Virus record (IMG/VR): IMGVR_UViG_3300010354_000781
Span: 1 to 21,917 of that record
Origin: a virus
DNA: 21,917 bases
Strand: one strand, 5' to 3'
Below, piece by piece: positions 1 to 6,640 of the stretch. Numbering within the stretch: the stretch's first letter is position 1; each line of letters begins with the position of its first letter. A program made the translations under genes and the position numbers. Under the pieces are notes generated by a model, which saw only the letters and a program-made list of their open reading frames with translations, had not been told where the DNA came from and searched no databases.

Positions 1-726
1 GGGGGTGGCAAATTTGGTGGCGGCGGTGGTGCTGGAGGTTTTAGAACCGGAACAGGTTTATCTGTCACCGCTGGAACTGATTACACCGTTACCGTTGGCG
101 GCGGTGGCAATGCTGCTACGACGGCTGCGCGGGCGTCGGCTGGCAGTGATTCAGTATTTTCGACCATTACATCTACGGGCGGCGGCGGTGGTGGCTCGTA
201 TTCAAATCCAGCGGCGACGGGAACGAACAACGGAGGCAATGGCGGCTCTGGTGGTGGCGGTGCTGGCGGTGATCCATCAAGCACGAACGGAACAGGCGGT
301 AGTGGCGACACGCCAAGCACGTCGCCATCCCAAGGCAGCAACGGCGGCACCGCGTACATTTTGAGCGGCAGTTATGCCTGCGGAGGTGGCGGAGGTGGCG
401 CAAGCGCCACTGGTGGAACGGCTACGTCAAGCGGTCCCGGCGGTAGTGGCGGCGCTGGCACTGCGTCTTCGATTTCGGGAACCTCAATAACTTACGCCGG
501 CGGTGGCGGCGGCGGTTCTGACGACCGCATGACCAACAAAACTGGCGGATCGGGCGGTTCTGGTGGTGGCGGCGCGGGTGGTGGCAGCGGTGGTGCAGCA
601 GGAGCGGCTGGAACGGTTAACACTGGCGGTGGCGGGGGCGGAGGTGGATTTGTTTCATCTCCACAGACGCTTGGCAACGGTGCCGCTGGCGGCTCCGGCA
701 TCGTCATCCTCAAAGTGAACTACTGA
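1..726 (+). CDS. Glycine-rich tail-fibre/adhesin-type protein, 5' end missing
   Basis: The open frame runs from base 1 to TGA at 724-726, about 241 residues, and has no start inside the window, so the N-terminus lies upstream. Almost the whole product is runs of Gly broken by Ala, Ser and Thr. It closes with GGSGIVILKVNY, the hydrophobic beta-strand ending that is typical of the glycine-rich domain found at the C-terminus of many phage tail fibres and virion proteins. The likely role is a surface-exposed fibre or adhesin. The gene is much richer in G+C than its neighbours (about 60% in a typical line, against roughly 30% in the genes after it) and prefers GGC and GCG codons, which fits recent acquisition or domain exchange. 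The repeats make a precise family call unsafe. The C-terminal ending is the best evidence. Confidence 0.75.
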   Translation, partial: GGGKFGGGGGAGGFRTGTGLSVTAGTDYTVTVGGGGNAATTAARASAGSDSVFSTITSTGGGGGGSYSNPAATGTNNGGNGGSGGGGAGGDPSSTNGTGGSGDTPSTSPSQGSNGGTAYILSGSYACGGGGGGASATGGTATSSGPGGSGGAGTASSISGTSITYAGGGGGGSDDRMTNKTGGSGGSGGGGAGGGSGGAAGAAGTVNTGGGGGGGGFVSSPQTLGNGAAGGSGIVILKVNY

Positions 727-768
727 TGCACAAGGTTTCTAGATAATTAATGTTACTGGGAGATAATG

Positions 769-1041
769 ATGGATACGAAGGATAAAATTTATCAAATGGT
801 TGGTATTGACACTGCAATGCATTTTCTTCGTCCAGGAGCAAAGTGGGAATTTACTGGTGGTGTTGGATTCACTCGATGGGAAGATCCAAGACCTTGCCCA
901 ACCGTGGAAGAAGTTTTTGCAACAATTGAAAAGATAAAGGCTTTTGAAGATTCTATTGATACAATCTATCTTCCAGAACAAGAGCAACAAATTAATGATC
1001 ATGTAAAACAACTTGAGGACGCTCTAAATGAAAATACATAA
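769..1041 (+). CDS. Small hypothetical phage protein
   Basis: I do not recognise this protein (90 residues from this start). Two ATG codons lie in tandem at 766 and 769. The GGGAGA ribosome-binding site at 758-763 sits only 2 bases from the first but 5 from the second, so I prefer 769. The middle holds a Trp-Glu-Phe...Arg-Trp-Glu-Asp-Pro-Arg-Pro-Cys-Pro stretch. Short proteins with a 'W-x-D-P-R-P-x-P' segment are common beside tail-fibre genes in T4-like phages. The C-terminal half is charged and looks helical (residues about 45-88). The gene overlaps the following oxygenase gene by 14 bases, which suggests translational coupling. No catalytic motif or membrane segment is visible. Confidence 0.7.
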   Translation: MDTKDKIYQMVGIDTAMHFLRPGAKWEFTGGVGFTRWEDPRPCPTVEEVFATIEKIKAFEDSIDTIYLPEQEQQINDHVKQLEDALNENT

Positions 1042-1630
1042 TTTATTTCCAACACCAGTTTTGCATTTTTCTATTGATAGAGAGTTTACAAAAAAAGAAC
1101 TTGATTTTATAGCAAAGCAGCCAAAATACAAAAACATGGGTAACACAACAAGCAACAACAGTTATGTTCTTGAAGATAAAACAATGAAGAGCGTTAAGAC
1201 ATTTATTGATCAATGTCTCAAACAATATGTAGAAACAGTATTTGCACCAAAAGAAAAAACAAATATTCGTGTGACTCAATCGTGGTTTAACTACACAAAG
1301 CCAGGTGAGTTTCATCACAAGCATAATCACCCCAACTCACTGGTTAGTGGTGTGTTGTATATAAAAGCTTTAAAAGAAAAAGATAAGATTTTTTTCTATA
1401 ATGATAATCATCAACAAATAAGATTATATACCGAGAATTGGAACGTTTACAATTCTGAGTCTTGGTGGTTGGAAGCGGAAACTGGAGTATTGTATTTGTT
1501 TCCTTCAAGCCTCACTCACATGGTTGAAACGGTTCAGCAAGATGAGAGAATTAGTCTTGCTTTTAATACGTTTCCGGTTGGTTTACTTGGAAATGAACAA
1601 AGATTAACAGGATTGCATATAAAGGAATAA
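1028..1630 (+). CDS. 2OG-Fe(II) oxygenase family protein (TIGR02466/2OG-FeII_Oxy_5 type)
   Basis: This 200-residue protein matches the layout of the small phage 2-oxoglutarate/Fe(II)-dependent oxygenases. The N-terminal NLFPTPVL (5-12) is the family signature. SWFNYTKPG (85-93) leads into a His cluster (HHKHNHPNS, 96-104) followed by SGVLYI (107-112), the strand carrying the first metal ligands. Later come LFPSSLTHMV (157-166, distal His164) and RISLAFN (174-180, with Arg174 a likely 2-oxoglutarate contact). Such enzymes hydroxylate amino-acid side chains or small molecules, and the substrate here is unknown. It sits in the fibre/adhesin island and its start overlaps the previous gene by 14 bases. 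It is the first of three distinct oxygenases in the window and is not closely similar to the other two. Family confidence is high, substrate confidence nil. Confidence 0.85.
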   Translation: MKIHNLFPTPVLHFSIDREFTKKELDFIAKQPKYKNMGNTTSNNSYVLEDKTMKSVKTFIDQCLKQYVETVFAPKEKTNIRVTQSWFNYTKPGEFHHKHNHPNSLVSGVLYIKALKEKDKIFFYNDNHQQIRLYTENWNVYNSESWWLEAETGVLYLFPSSLTHMVETVQQDERISLAFNTFPVGLLGNEQRLTGLHIKE

Positions 1631-1632
1631 TT

Positions 1633-2004
1633 ATGGCACATTTTGCTCAATTGGATGAAAACAACGTGGTTTTGCAAGTAATTGTAGTTGCTAACAAAGA
1701 CACAGCAGATGCCAATGGCGAAGAAAAAGAGCACATTGGTAAAGCCTTTTGTGAGAAATTGTTAGGTGGTAATTGGGTTCAAACAAGTTACAACGGCAAC
1801 TTTCGCAAACGTTATGCTGGAATTGGTTATACGTATAATGAGACGCTAGATGCTTTTATAACACCAAAACCGTTCCCCTCGTGGAACCTAAATACAGAAA
1901 CATGTGACTGGCAGGCCCCAGTGCCAATGCCGGACGATGGTAAACGGTATAGATGGAATGAAGAAACAGGATCGTGGGTTGAAACAAACTTCGGAATAGC
2001 ATAA
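1633..2004 (+). CDS. Conserved T4-like phage protein, probably fibre-associated
   Basis: This 123-residue protein begins MAHFAQLDENNVVLQVIVV and carries FCEKLLGGNWVQTSYNG (54-70), an AGIGYTYNE segment, FPSWNLN (about 92-98) and a Trp-rich end (W-Q-A-P-V-P-M-P...Y-R-W-N-E). I recognise this pattern from small proteins widespread in marine T4-like phages, usually near tail-fibre genes, with no proven function. Alternating short strands and exposed Trp and Tyr residues suggest a compact beta-rich domain. The ribosome-binding site AAGGA lies about 8 bases before the ATG, and the gene follows the oxygenase gene by only 2 bases. A structural or fibre-attachment role is inferred from context only. 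Confidence 0.75.
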   Translation: MAHFAQLDENNVVLQVIVVANKDTADANGEEKEHIGKAFCEKLLGGNWVQTSYNGNFRKRYAGIGYTYNETLDAFITPKPFPSWNLNTETCDWQAPVPMPDDGKRYRWNEETGSWVETNFGIA

Positions 2005-2024
2005 CTAAAATTAGTAGGATATAA

Positions 2025-3011
2025 ATGACACTTTCAATTAGCAATCTTTCAAGAGCTGTAGGATCTTCAGGATACTCTGGAGTTAGTGGATTCTCTGGTT
2101 TTTCTGGCCAAAACGGCGTAATAGGTGTTAATGGGGATTCCGGTTATTCAGGATTTAGCGGTGTTTCTGGTTTTTCCGGTTTTAGTGGCATCTCTGGTTA
2201 TTCTGGATTCAGTGGTGTTGGTGTTTCTGGCTATTCTGGCTTTAGTGGTACAAGCGGATATTCGGGTACGAGCGGATATTCAGGTACAAGTGTTAGTTTG
2301 GGTGGATTATCAGATGATGTGTATGTGTATCCTTTCTCAGGATCACTTACTAGCGGTTCCATCAAAAACGATTCTGGCAAAACAATGATAGGTGGTTACA
2401 ATTTTGTAACACCAGCCTATGATTTAGTAGTTACAAACGGTGGCGGAAACAAAACACCTATTAGTTGGTTCACTTCGTATAATGATACAAGTGCTATGTG
2501 GCAGTATAGATCTGGGGGCACTGTATATGATAAGTGGAGAATAAGCTACGACTATAATAATGGAGGATTTTATTTCTACGATGAGTCTAATACGTCGGAG
2601 CGAATGAGAATTTCCAATACCGGATACGTCGGTATTGGTAGAGCATCTCCGTCATCAATCCTAGAAATTAACGGTGCAATGGGTACAACCATCACCGCAC
2701 TCGGTACTCTTACTGCTAATGCAAACCTAGATACGTCGCTATCAAACATCTTCACATTGACGTTGGGGGCTAATAACTTAACATTGACATTTACAAACCC
2801 ACCTTCAAGCAACGTGTCAAGACCAGTAACAGTTGTTGTAAAACAAGATGGAACTGGCACACGTTTTGCAACGTTTGCTAATTCTAAATATACGGACGGG
2901 GTTGCACCTGTGTTGTCTACTGGAGCAAACGCAGAGGATGTATTAGCATTCTTTACAGTTGATGGTGGGGCAAATTGGTACGGCTCGTTTGCAATGGCGA
3001 ACGTTGCGTAA
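2025..3011 (+). CDS. Collagen-like tail-fibre protein with duplicated C-terminal module
   Basis: This is a 328-residue fibre-type protein. Residues 16-88 are an almost unbroken collagen-like series of Gly-[Phe/Tyr/Val]-Ser triplets. The middle (about 95-220) contains aromatic-rich beta segments and the sequence MRISNTGYVGIGRASPSSIL (194-213), the 'G-x-V-G-I-G-x-x-x-P' motif common in phage tail fibres just before the C-terminal domain. Residues 225-328 form a module that recurs at the end of the gene at 10168-10722 (about 65% identical in my hand alignment: 68 of 104) and as a short remnant at 3353-3391. A trimeric, surface-exposed fibre is the likely form. The start is preceded by AGGA about 6 bases upstream. 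No signal peptide or membrane segment is seen. Confidence 0.8.
   Translation: MTLSISNLSRAVGSSGYSGVSGFSGFSGQNGVIGVNGDSGYSGFSGVSGFSGFSGISGYSGFSGVGVSGYSGFSGTSGYSGTSGYSGTSVSLGGLSDDVYVYPFSGSLTSGSIKNDSGKTMIGGYNFVTPAYDLVVTNGGGNKTPISWFTSYNDTSAMWQYRSGGTVYDKWRISYDYNNGGFYFYDESNTSERMRISNTGYVGIGRASPSSILEINGAMGTTITALGTLTANANLDTSLSNIFTLTLGANNLTLTFTNPPSSNVSRPVTVVVKQDGTGTRFATFANSKYTDGVAPVLSTGANAEDVLAFFTVDGGANWYGSFAMANVA
2070..2288 (+). repeat. Tandem Gly-X-Ser (collagen-like) coding repeats
   Basis: These are degenerate 9- to 18-base tandem repeats encoding GYSGFSG-type triplets in the fibre gene. The clearest pair is the two 18-base copies around 2257-2292 that encode GYSGTS. Third-position variation between copies shows the array is old enough to have diverged while the triplet pattern was kept. 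Such arrays readily change length by slippage or unequal recombination. Confidence 0.8.
2697..3008 (+). repeat. C-terminal fibre module, copy 1
   Basis: These 104 codons run from ALGTLTAN to SFAMANVA and align without gaps to 10408-10719. Conserved blocks are LGANNLTL, GTRF, TFANSKYTD, PVLST, FFTVDGG and GSFAMANV. The periodic Thr/Val strands suggest a beta-sandwich or jelly-roll tip domain. The last twelve codons are also found, out of any gene, at 3353-3391. Confidence 0.9.
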
Positions 3012-3029
3012 TAACAAAGGAGAATAAAA

Positions 3030-3350
3030 ATGGCAGCACAATTTACGTGGAGCGTTGAAGGGGTGTTACAAGCTCCTACTGTTGGCAACTATTCTAACGT
3101 TGTCATCCAAGTATTTTGGCGATGCAACGGTGACATTGATGGAGATGTTTATTCTTCTTATGGTACGTGTAATTTAGTTGAACCAAGTGATCCATTTACA
3201 CCCTACAACCAGCTAACAGAACAACAAGTAATTAGTTGGTGTTGGGAGAATGGTGTCAGTAAAAAGCAAGTAGAAAGCGCTATGACAAAAAATCATAACG
3301 AAAAGATTAATCCTACGGTAGTGACACCTCCACTACCTTGGGCTTCTTAA
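3030..3350 (+). CDS. Conserved phage protein (DPFTPY / LTEQQV family)
   Basis: This 106-residue protein opens with FTWSVEGV, has a Trp-Arg-Cys-Asn-Gly segment, then DPSDPFTPY-like EPSDPFTPYNQLTEQQVISW (51-70 approx.) and ends PPLPW-Ala-Ser. I recognise this layout (beta-rich N-terminus, 'DPFTPY..LTE..V..W', 'PPLPW' tail) from small proteins common in T4-like and other marine phages, where the function is not established. The ribosome-binding site AAAGGAG is strong. The stop codon is followed two bases later by the remnant of the fibre C-terminal module, so this gene appears to have arrived at, or replaced, the body of an older fibre gene. Confidence 0.75.
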   Translation: MAAQFTWSVEGVLQAPTVGNYSNVVIQVFWRCNGDIDGDVYSSYGTCNLVEPSDPFTPYNQLTEQQVISWCWENGVSKKQVESAMTKNHNEKINPTVVTPPLPWAS

Positions 3351-3352
3351 TA

Positions 3353-3391
3353 AACTGGTTTGGCTCATTTGCCATGGCCAACATTAGTTAG
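3353..3391 (+). pseudogene. Twelve-codon remnant of the fibre C-terminal module
   Basis: Read from 3353, the sequence encodes NWFGSFAMANIS followed by a TAG stop. This is the exact ending of the C-terminal module seen at 2697-3008 (NWYGSFAMANVA) and 10408-10719 (NWFGSFAMANVG). The remnant lies between two genes, has no start codon, and homology stops abruptly at the stop codon of the preceding gene. Most differences from the intact copies are silent third-position changes (for example AAC for AAT, GGC for GGT, GCC for GCA), so it descends from a third, separately evolving, once-functional copy and is not a recent partial duplication of either neighbour. Confidence 0.85.
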
Positions 3392-3409
3392 GAAAGGAGA
3401 GATAAAAAA

Positions 3410-3781
3410 ATGGCACATAGAAGAAATGAAGAATTCTATCTTTATACAGGTCTTTGCGTTGACAATGGCGATTGCTACAATGCTTTAATGCATTTGCGTG
3501 GGTTAGATGAAAATGCATTCAAATTTAAGCATCTTCATTATGGTGAACCCGCCCAGCACGCTCAGCTTTTTGAATCTCTGAAGACCTGGGGTCCAGATCT
3601 TGATGATTTAGCATTTCCATTTATAGCGTATACGGAAATATATGATTTGGAAGATAATCCAAACCGTGTACCTAAGTTTATTAAGGGTCTTAATAATATA
3701 CAAAACACAGATTTAGTATCATTATACAGCTTTGAGGCTCCACCAGCTCCACCAGCAAACACTGAAACTGCTAACACTTAG
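3410..3781 (+). CDS. Hypothetical protein with Pro/Ala-rich tail
   Basis: I do not recognise this 123-residue protein. Residues 1-105 look like one mixed alpha/beta domain, with hydrophobic strands (EEFYLYTGLCV, AFPFIAYTEIYD) and the segment NRVPKFIKGLNNI, which faintly recalls the 'cis-Pro' end of a thioredoxin-like fold. No CxxC pair is present, so redox activity is not supported. The C-terminus is a short linker of Pro, Ala and Thr. The start has a strong AAGGAGAG ribosome-binding site (about 3394-3401). The gene lies just upstream of the large collagen-like gene, with 11 bases between, so it may be co-expressed with it or assist its folding. That link is inference from position. Confidence 0.7.
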   Translation: MAHRRNEEFYLYTGLCVDNGDCYNALMHLRGLDENAFKFKHLHYGEPAQHAQLFESLKTWGPDLDDLAFPFIAYTEIYDLEDNPNRVPKFIKGLNNIQNTDLVSLYSFEAPPAPPANTETANT

Positions 3782-3792
3782 AGACTCTTAAC

Positions 3793-5406
3793 ATGCTTCT
3801 TGGTTCCCAATTACTGCGCCGTAAAAGTATAGTGGCAGGAGGTTCTGTTGTTGTCAACACAACAGGCAATGTTACTCTACCGTTTGGAGTTAATACTGTT
3901 GCTGTGACGGGAAAAGGCGGGGATGGCAATGCAGGTAATCCTGGTACTGCAGGTAATCCTGGTAATGCTGGTTCAGCTGGCAATCCAGGAAACAACGGTG
4001 CAGCAGGACCTGGTGGTAACGCAGGCAGTGCAGGTAACCCGGGTAACGCCGGTTCAACAGGCAATGCTGGCAATCCCGGCAACAACGGTGCTGGAGGAAA
4101 TGCCGGTAGCGGTGGTGGAGGCGGTGCCGGAGGCAGTGGATTTTATTCCGGTGGAAATAGAATAGCGGATTCGTTCACATACTGGGGCACAACAATCCGG
4201 GGTGGCCACCAACCAGGGGGTCCAGGAAACGCTGGCAGCGGTGGAGGTGGATCGGGAGGGGCTGGTGGGCGCGGTGGCTGGGCAGATGTATATGCATTCG
4301 TAGATTATGATGCGATGTTTGTATCAGCTAACTTAATGGGTACAAAGGGAGGATCCGGCGGGCAGGGAGGTAGCGGTGGTAATGCAGGCAACCCAGGTAG
4401 TGCAGGCTCTGCTGGTAGTGCAGGTAATCCAGGAGCAGCAGGTAGTGCTGGTACAGGCGCAACCTCTGGTGGTAATGCTCCCGCCAATTGGCCAAGTAAG
4501 ACAGGCGCCGCTGGAACTACAGGTGCGTCAGGTAATCCTGGTACAGCAGGATCAGCAGGTAATGGTGGCACCCCTGGCAATGCTTCTTCTATCTTTAGTA
4601 TAAATTTTACAGGTGGTGCTGGAGGTACTGCAGGTACTGCAGGTACAGCAGGGGCGGCAGGGCCAGGAGGCAACGCTGGCTCTGCAGGTAATCCTGGTAA
4701 TGCTGGTTCAGCAGGTAATCCAGGAAACAACGGTGCAGCTGGGCCCGGTGGAGCAGGAGGCAATGCTGGCAATGCTGGTAACCCAGGTAATGCTGGTAAC
4801 GCTGGAGGGGCTGGTGGTGGCGGAGGAGGAGCAGGAGGCTCCAATGACATCAATTGGTCTAACGATCCATACGCTCCAAGCCCTCCTTATTCTGCAGCAG
4901 CTCCACTTGGATTCCATACAACTGCTCAAAACTATCTGTCTCCAGGTTATAATCAAGGCAATCCGACTGGTCCTGCATTAGCTGGTCAATCCGGTGGTAA
5001 TGCTAGCGGAACAGGTGGTGCTGGTGGAGCTGCCTCTAACTCTTGGAATTCAACCCCTGCTGGTGGATCTGGCAATGCTGGTAATCCAGGAAGTGCAGGA
5101 AACCCGGGTTCAGGGGCCACCTCTGGAGGAGCAGGATCCGCCGCTGCTGCTAACTGGCCAAGCAAAGCAGGCGCTGCAGGAAATTCAGGTGCTGCAGGAA
5201 ACCCGGGTACCGGAGCTACTTCTGGAGGCAATGCTCCAGCAAATTGGACAGGATCAGCAGGAAATCCAGGTAATGCGGGTAATCCAGGCAGCGCTGCTTC
5301 GCCTTCTAATCAAACAACAAAAGTGTTGTACAGAAATCCATATTCAGCTACAGTGGGTACAGGCTCAGCAAATGGGCAAATTACAATAACGTGGAATAGG
5401 CAATAA
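3793..5406 (+). CDS. Large collagen-like Gly-Asn-Pro repeat protein, putative adhesin
   Basis: This 537-residue protein has a short N-terminal strand-rich segment (about 1-42, containing VTLPFGVNTVAVTG). Four blocks of Gly-X-Y repeats follow: residues about 43-116, 189-262, 273-350 and 400-503. Typical triplets are GNA, GNP, GSA and GNN. I count 16 Asn-Pro-Gly sites, with Pro always in the Y position. Between blocks lie aromatic-rich non-repeat segments (117-141, 163-184, 351-398). The motif ANWPSK occurs at 231-236 and 453-458, with a variant at 483. The C-terminus (507-537) returns to a beta-strand pattern. The likely product is a trimeric fibre or glycine-rich adhesin, perhaps packed as polyglycine-II helices as in gp38-type adhesins. 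Two prolyl-hydroxylase-like genes follow directly. No clear Shine-Dalgarno sequence precedes the ATG. Confidence 0.8.
   Translation: MLLGSQLLRRKSIVAGGSVVVNTTGNVTLPFGVNTVAVTGKGGDGNAGNPGTAGNPGNAGSAGNPGNNGAAGPGGNAGSAGNPGNAGSTGNAGNPGNNGAGGNAGSGGGGGAGGSGFYSGGNRIADSFTYWGTTIRGGHQPGGPGNAGSGGGGSGGAGGRGGWADVYAFVDYDAMFVSANLMGTKGGSGGQGGSGGNAGNPGSAGSAGSAGNPGAAGSAGTGATSGGNAPANWPSKTGAAGTTGASGNPGTAGSAGNGGTPGNASSIFSINFTGGAGGTAGTAGTAGAAGPGGNAGSAGNPGNAGSAGNPGNNGAAGPGGAGGNAGNAGNPGNAGNAGGAGGGGGGAGGSNDINWSNDPYAPSPPYSAAAPLGFHTTAQNYLSPGYNQGNPTGPALAGQSGGNASGTGGAGGAASNSWNSTPAGGSGNAGNPGSAGNPGSGATSGGAGSAAAANWPSKAGAAGNSGAAGNPGTGATSGGNAPANWTGSAGNPGNAGNPGSAASPSNQTTKVLYRNPYSATVGTGSANGQITITWNRQ
3949..4008 (+). repeat. Long direct repeat in collagen-like gene, copy A
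   Basis: About 60 bases encoding AGNPGNAGSAGNPGNNGA are repeated at 4684-4743, 735 bases downstream in the same frame. By eye the differences are a few silent third-position changes. This indicates internal duplication of a repeat block within the gene. Confidence 0.8.
4684..4743 (+). repeat. Long direct repeat in collagen-like gene, copy B
   Basis: This is the second copy of the 3949-4008 block. It encodes the same protein segment with scattered synonymous changes. The pair is a likely site for in-frame expansion or contraction of the adhesin. Confidence 0.8.
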
Positions 5407-5424
5407 ACTAAAAAGGTATTGATT

Positions 5425-6024
5425 ATGTCAAATTATATTTTTGCACCAAGCCCGTCATTCGGTGTATCTGAACATCCTTTTGTTACATACGCTAACGCTT
5501 TTAATGATGAAGAAATTAAACTATTAACCGGCCAATTAGATTTATTAGAGCAGGAAGTTGGAGTGCTCGGCGACGGCAAAAGTCAAGAAGAAATAAGAAG
5601 TTCGTCCGTGTCGTGGGTAGAATTGACTCCCACTACCCAGTGGCTTTATGATAGAATGGCTTGGGTGGCAAGATTATTAAACGGCCAGTTTTATAAATTC
5701 GATCTGTATGGTTTTAACGAGCACATGCAGTACACCGTATATGATGGAAAAAAAAATGATCACTATACGTGGCATCAGGATAGCGGGGTCATGGGTGGAT
5801 CAAATTCCCCGAGAAAATTTTCGTTGATACTACAACTGAGTGACCCGTCTGATTATGTTGGAGGAGATATAGAAATATATAGTAATCCTCAACCGGGCCT
5901 TGTTGATAAACAAAAAGGTTTAATTGTTGCATTTCCAAGCTATACACTACACAGGGTGACGCCAGTCACGCATGGATTAAGAAAAACGCTAGTGGTATGG
6001 GCATGTGGGCCATCATTTAAATAA
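5425..6024 (+). CDS. Prolyl 4-hydroxylase-like 2OG-Fe(II) oxygenase (PiuC/PKHD-like)
   Basis: This protein has 199 residues from the ATG at 5425. An in-frame TTG at 5419 lies only two bases after the AAAAGG ribosome-binding site and is less likely. It carries the full 2-oxoglutarate/Fe(II) dioxygenase set: TWHQDSG with His117 and Asp119, SLILQLSDP (133-141), YVGGDIEI (144-151), the distal His176 in YTLHRVTPV, and Arg186 in GLRKTLVVWACGP for 2-oxoglutarate. The layout and length resemble PiuC/PKHD-type hydroxylases, which modify peptidyl proline or related substrates. It starts 18 bases after the collagen-like gene and 16 bases before another oxygenase gene, as if the three were one unit. The substrate is not shown by sequence. 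The collagen-like Asn-Pro-Gly repeats next door are the obvious candidate. Confidence 0.88.
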   Translation: MSNYIFAPSPSFGVSEHPFVTYANAFNDEEIKLLTGQLDLLEQEVGVLGDGKSQEEIRSSSVSWVELTPTTQWLYDRMAWVARLLNGQFYKFDLYGFNEHMQYTVYDGKKNDHYTWHQDSGVMGGSNSPRKFSLILQLSDPSDYVGGDIEIYSNPQPGLVDKQKGLIVAFPSYTLHRVTPVTHGLRKTLVVWACGPSFK

Positions 6025-6039
6025 AAATGTGGAGTTATA

Positions 6040-6630
6040 ATGAAAAGTTCTTATGATAATTTTATAGGTGTATATGATGATTGTTTTTCCAATGAGTTTT
6101 GTGATAATTTAATTACTTATTTTGAGTGGTGCCAAAAAAATAACAGAACATACAAAAGACATGAAGAAGAGTCAACAAAAAAAGATGTATCTACCAACTT
6201 AAATCCTTGTGCCATGGAGGAGATAAATTTTCAATTTCCTCACGTACAAGGATTTATAGGGGAATTTAATGATGTGTTTTGGAATAAGTGCTATCAAGAA
6301 TATATGGATAATTATAGCACTTTAAAACTATATGATCGGCATACTATATACGCTTATAAAATACAAAAAACTGTACCTACAGGCGGTTACCACATATGGC
6401 ACTGTGAAGATTGTCATATTGACATGAGTAGAAGAATAGGAGTCTACATTCTTTATTTAAATGATGTAGAGGAAGGTGGAGAGACTGAATTTTTATACCT
6501 ATCCAAAAGAATATCTTCAAAAAAGGGAAGACTATTAATATTTCCTCCTAATTTTCCGTGGACACATAGAGGTAATCCTCCCCTTTCGAATGAAAAATAT
6601 GTAATGACTGGGTGGATAGAATTTAATTAA
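6040..6630 (+). CDS. Second prolyl-hydroxylase-like 2OG-Fe(II) oxygenase
   Basis: This 196-residue protein belongs to a different branch of the prolyl-hydroxylase superfamily from the previous gene. Visible features are YHIWHCED (117-124; His121 and Glu123 as the likely H-x-E metal pair), IGVYILYLNDVEEGGETEF (133-151, the typical strand and 'EGGxTxF' turn), GRLLIFPP (163-170), distal His176 in PWTHRG, and Lys186 near the end as a possible 2-oxoglutarate contact. Glu in place of the more usual Asp in H-x-D is tolerated in some phage members. The ribosome-binding site GGAG is at 6031-6034. It lies 16 bases after the first hydroxylase, so co-expression is likely. It is rich in Cys (7 or so), which is unusual for the window. 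The substrate is unknown. Confidence 0.85.
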   Translation: MKSSYDNFIGVYDDCFSNEFCDNLITYFEWCQKNNRTYKRHEEESTKKDVSTNLNPCAMEEINFQFPHVQGFIGEFNDVFWNKCYQEYMDNYSTLKLYDRHTIYAYKIQKTVPTGGYHIWHCEDCHIDMSRRIGVYILYLNDVEEGGETEFLYLSKRISSKKGRLLIFPPNFPWTHRGNPPLSNEKYVMTGWIEFN

Positions 6631-6640
6631 TTTTTTTATT

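Noticed and set aside
2020-2027. TATAAATG, one base off a late promoter, at the start of the collagen-like fibre gene
   Set aside because: It overlaps the start codon at 2025, so it could not give a usable leader for that gene. It is best explained as the spacer and ATG after the AGGA site.
2070-2288. Regular repeats that might be a CRISPR array
   Set aside because: The units are 9-18 bases, contiguous without spacers, and in frame as Gly-X-Ser codons.
3771-5231. Long proline-rich open frames on the - strand and Gln/Val-rich frames on the + strand across the collagen-like gene
   Set aside because: They are shadows of the Gly-X-Y repeats (GGN/CCN codons read in other frames) with no ribosome-binding sites. 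The + strand frame starting 3793 carries the coherent protein.
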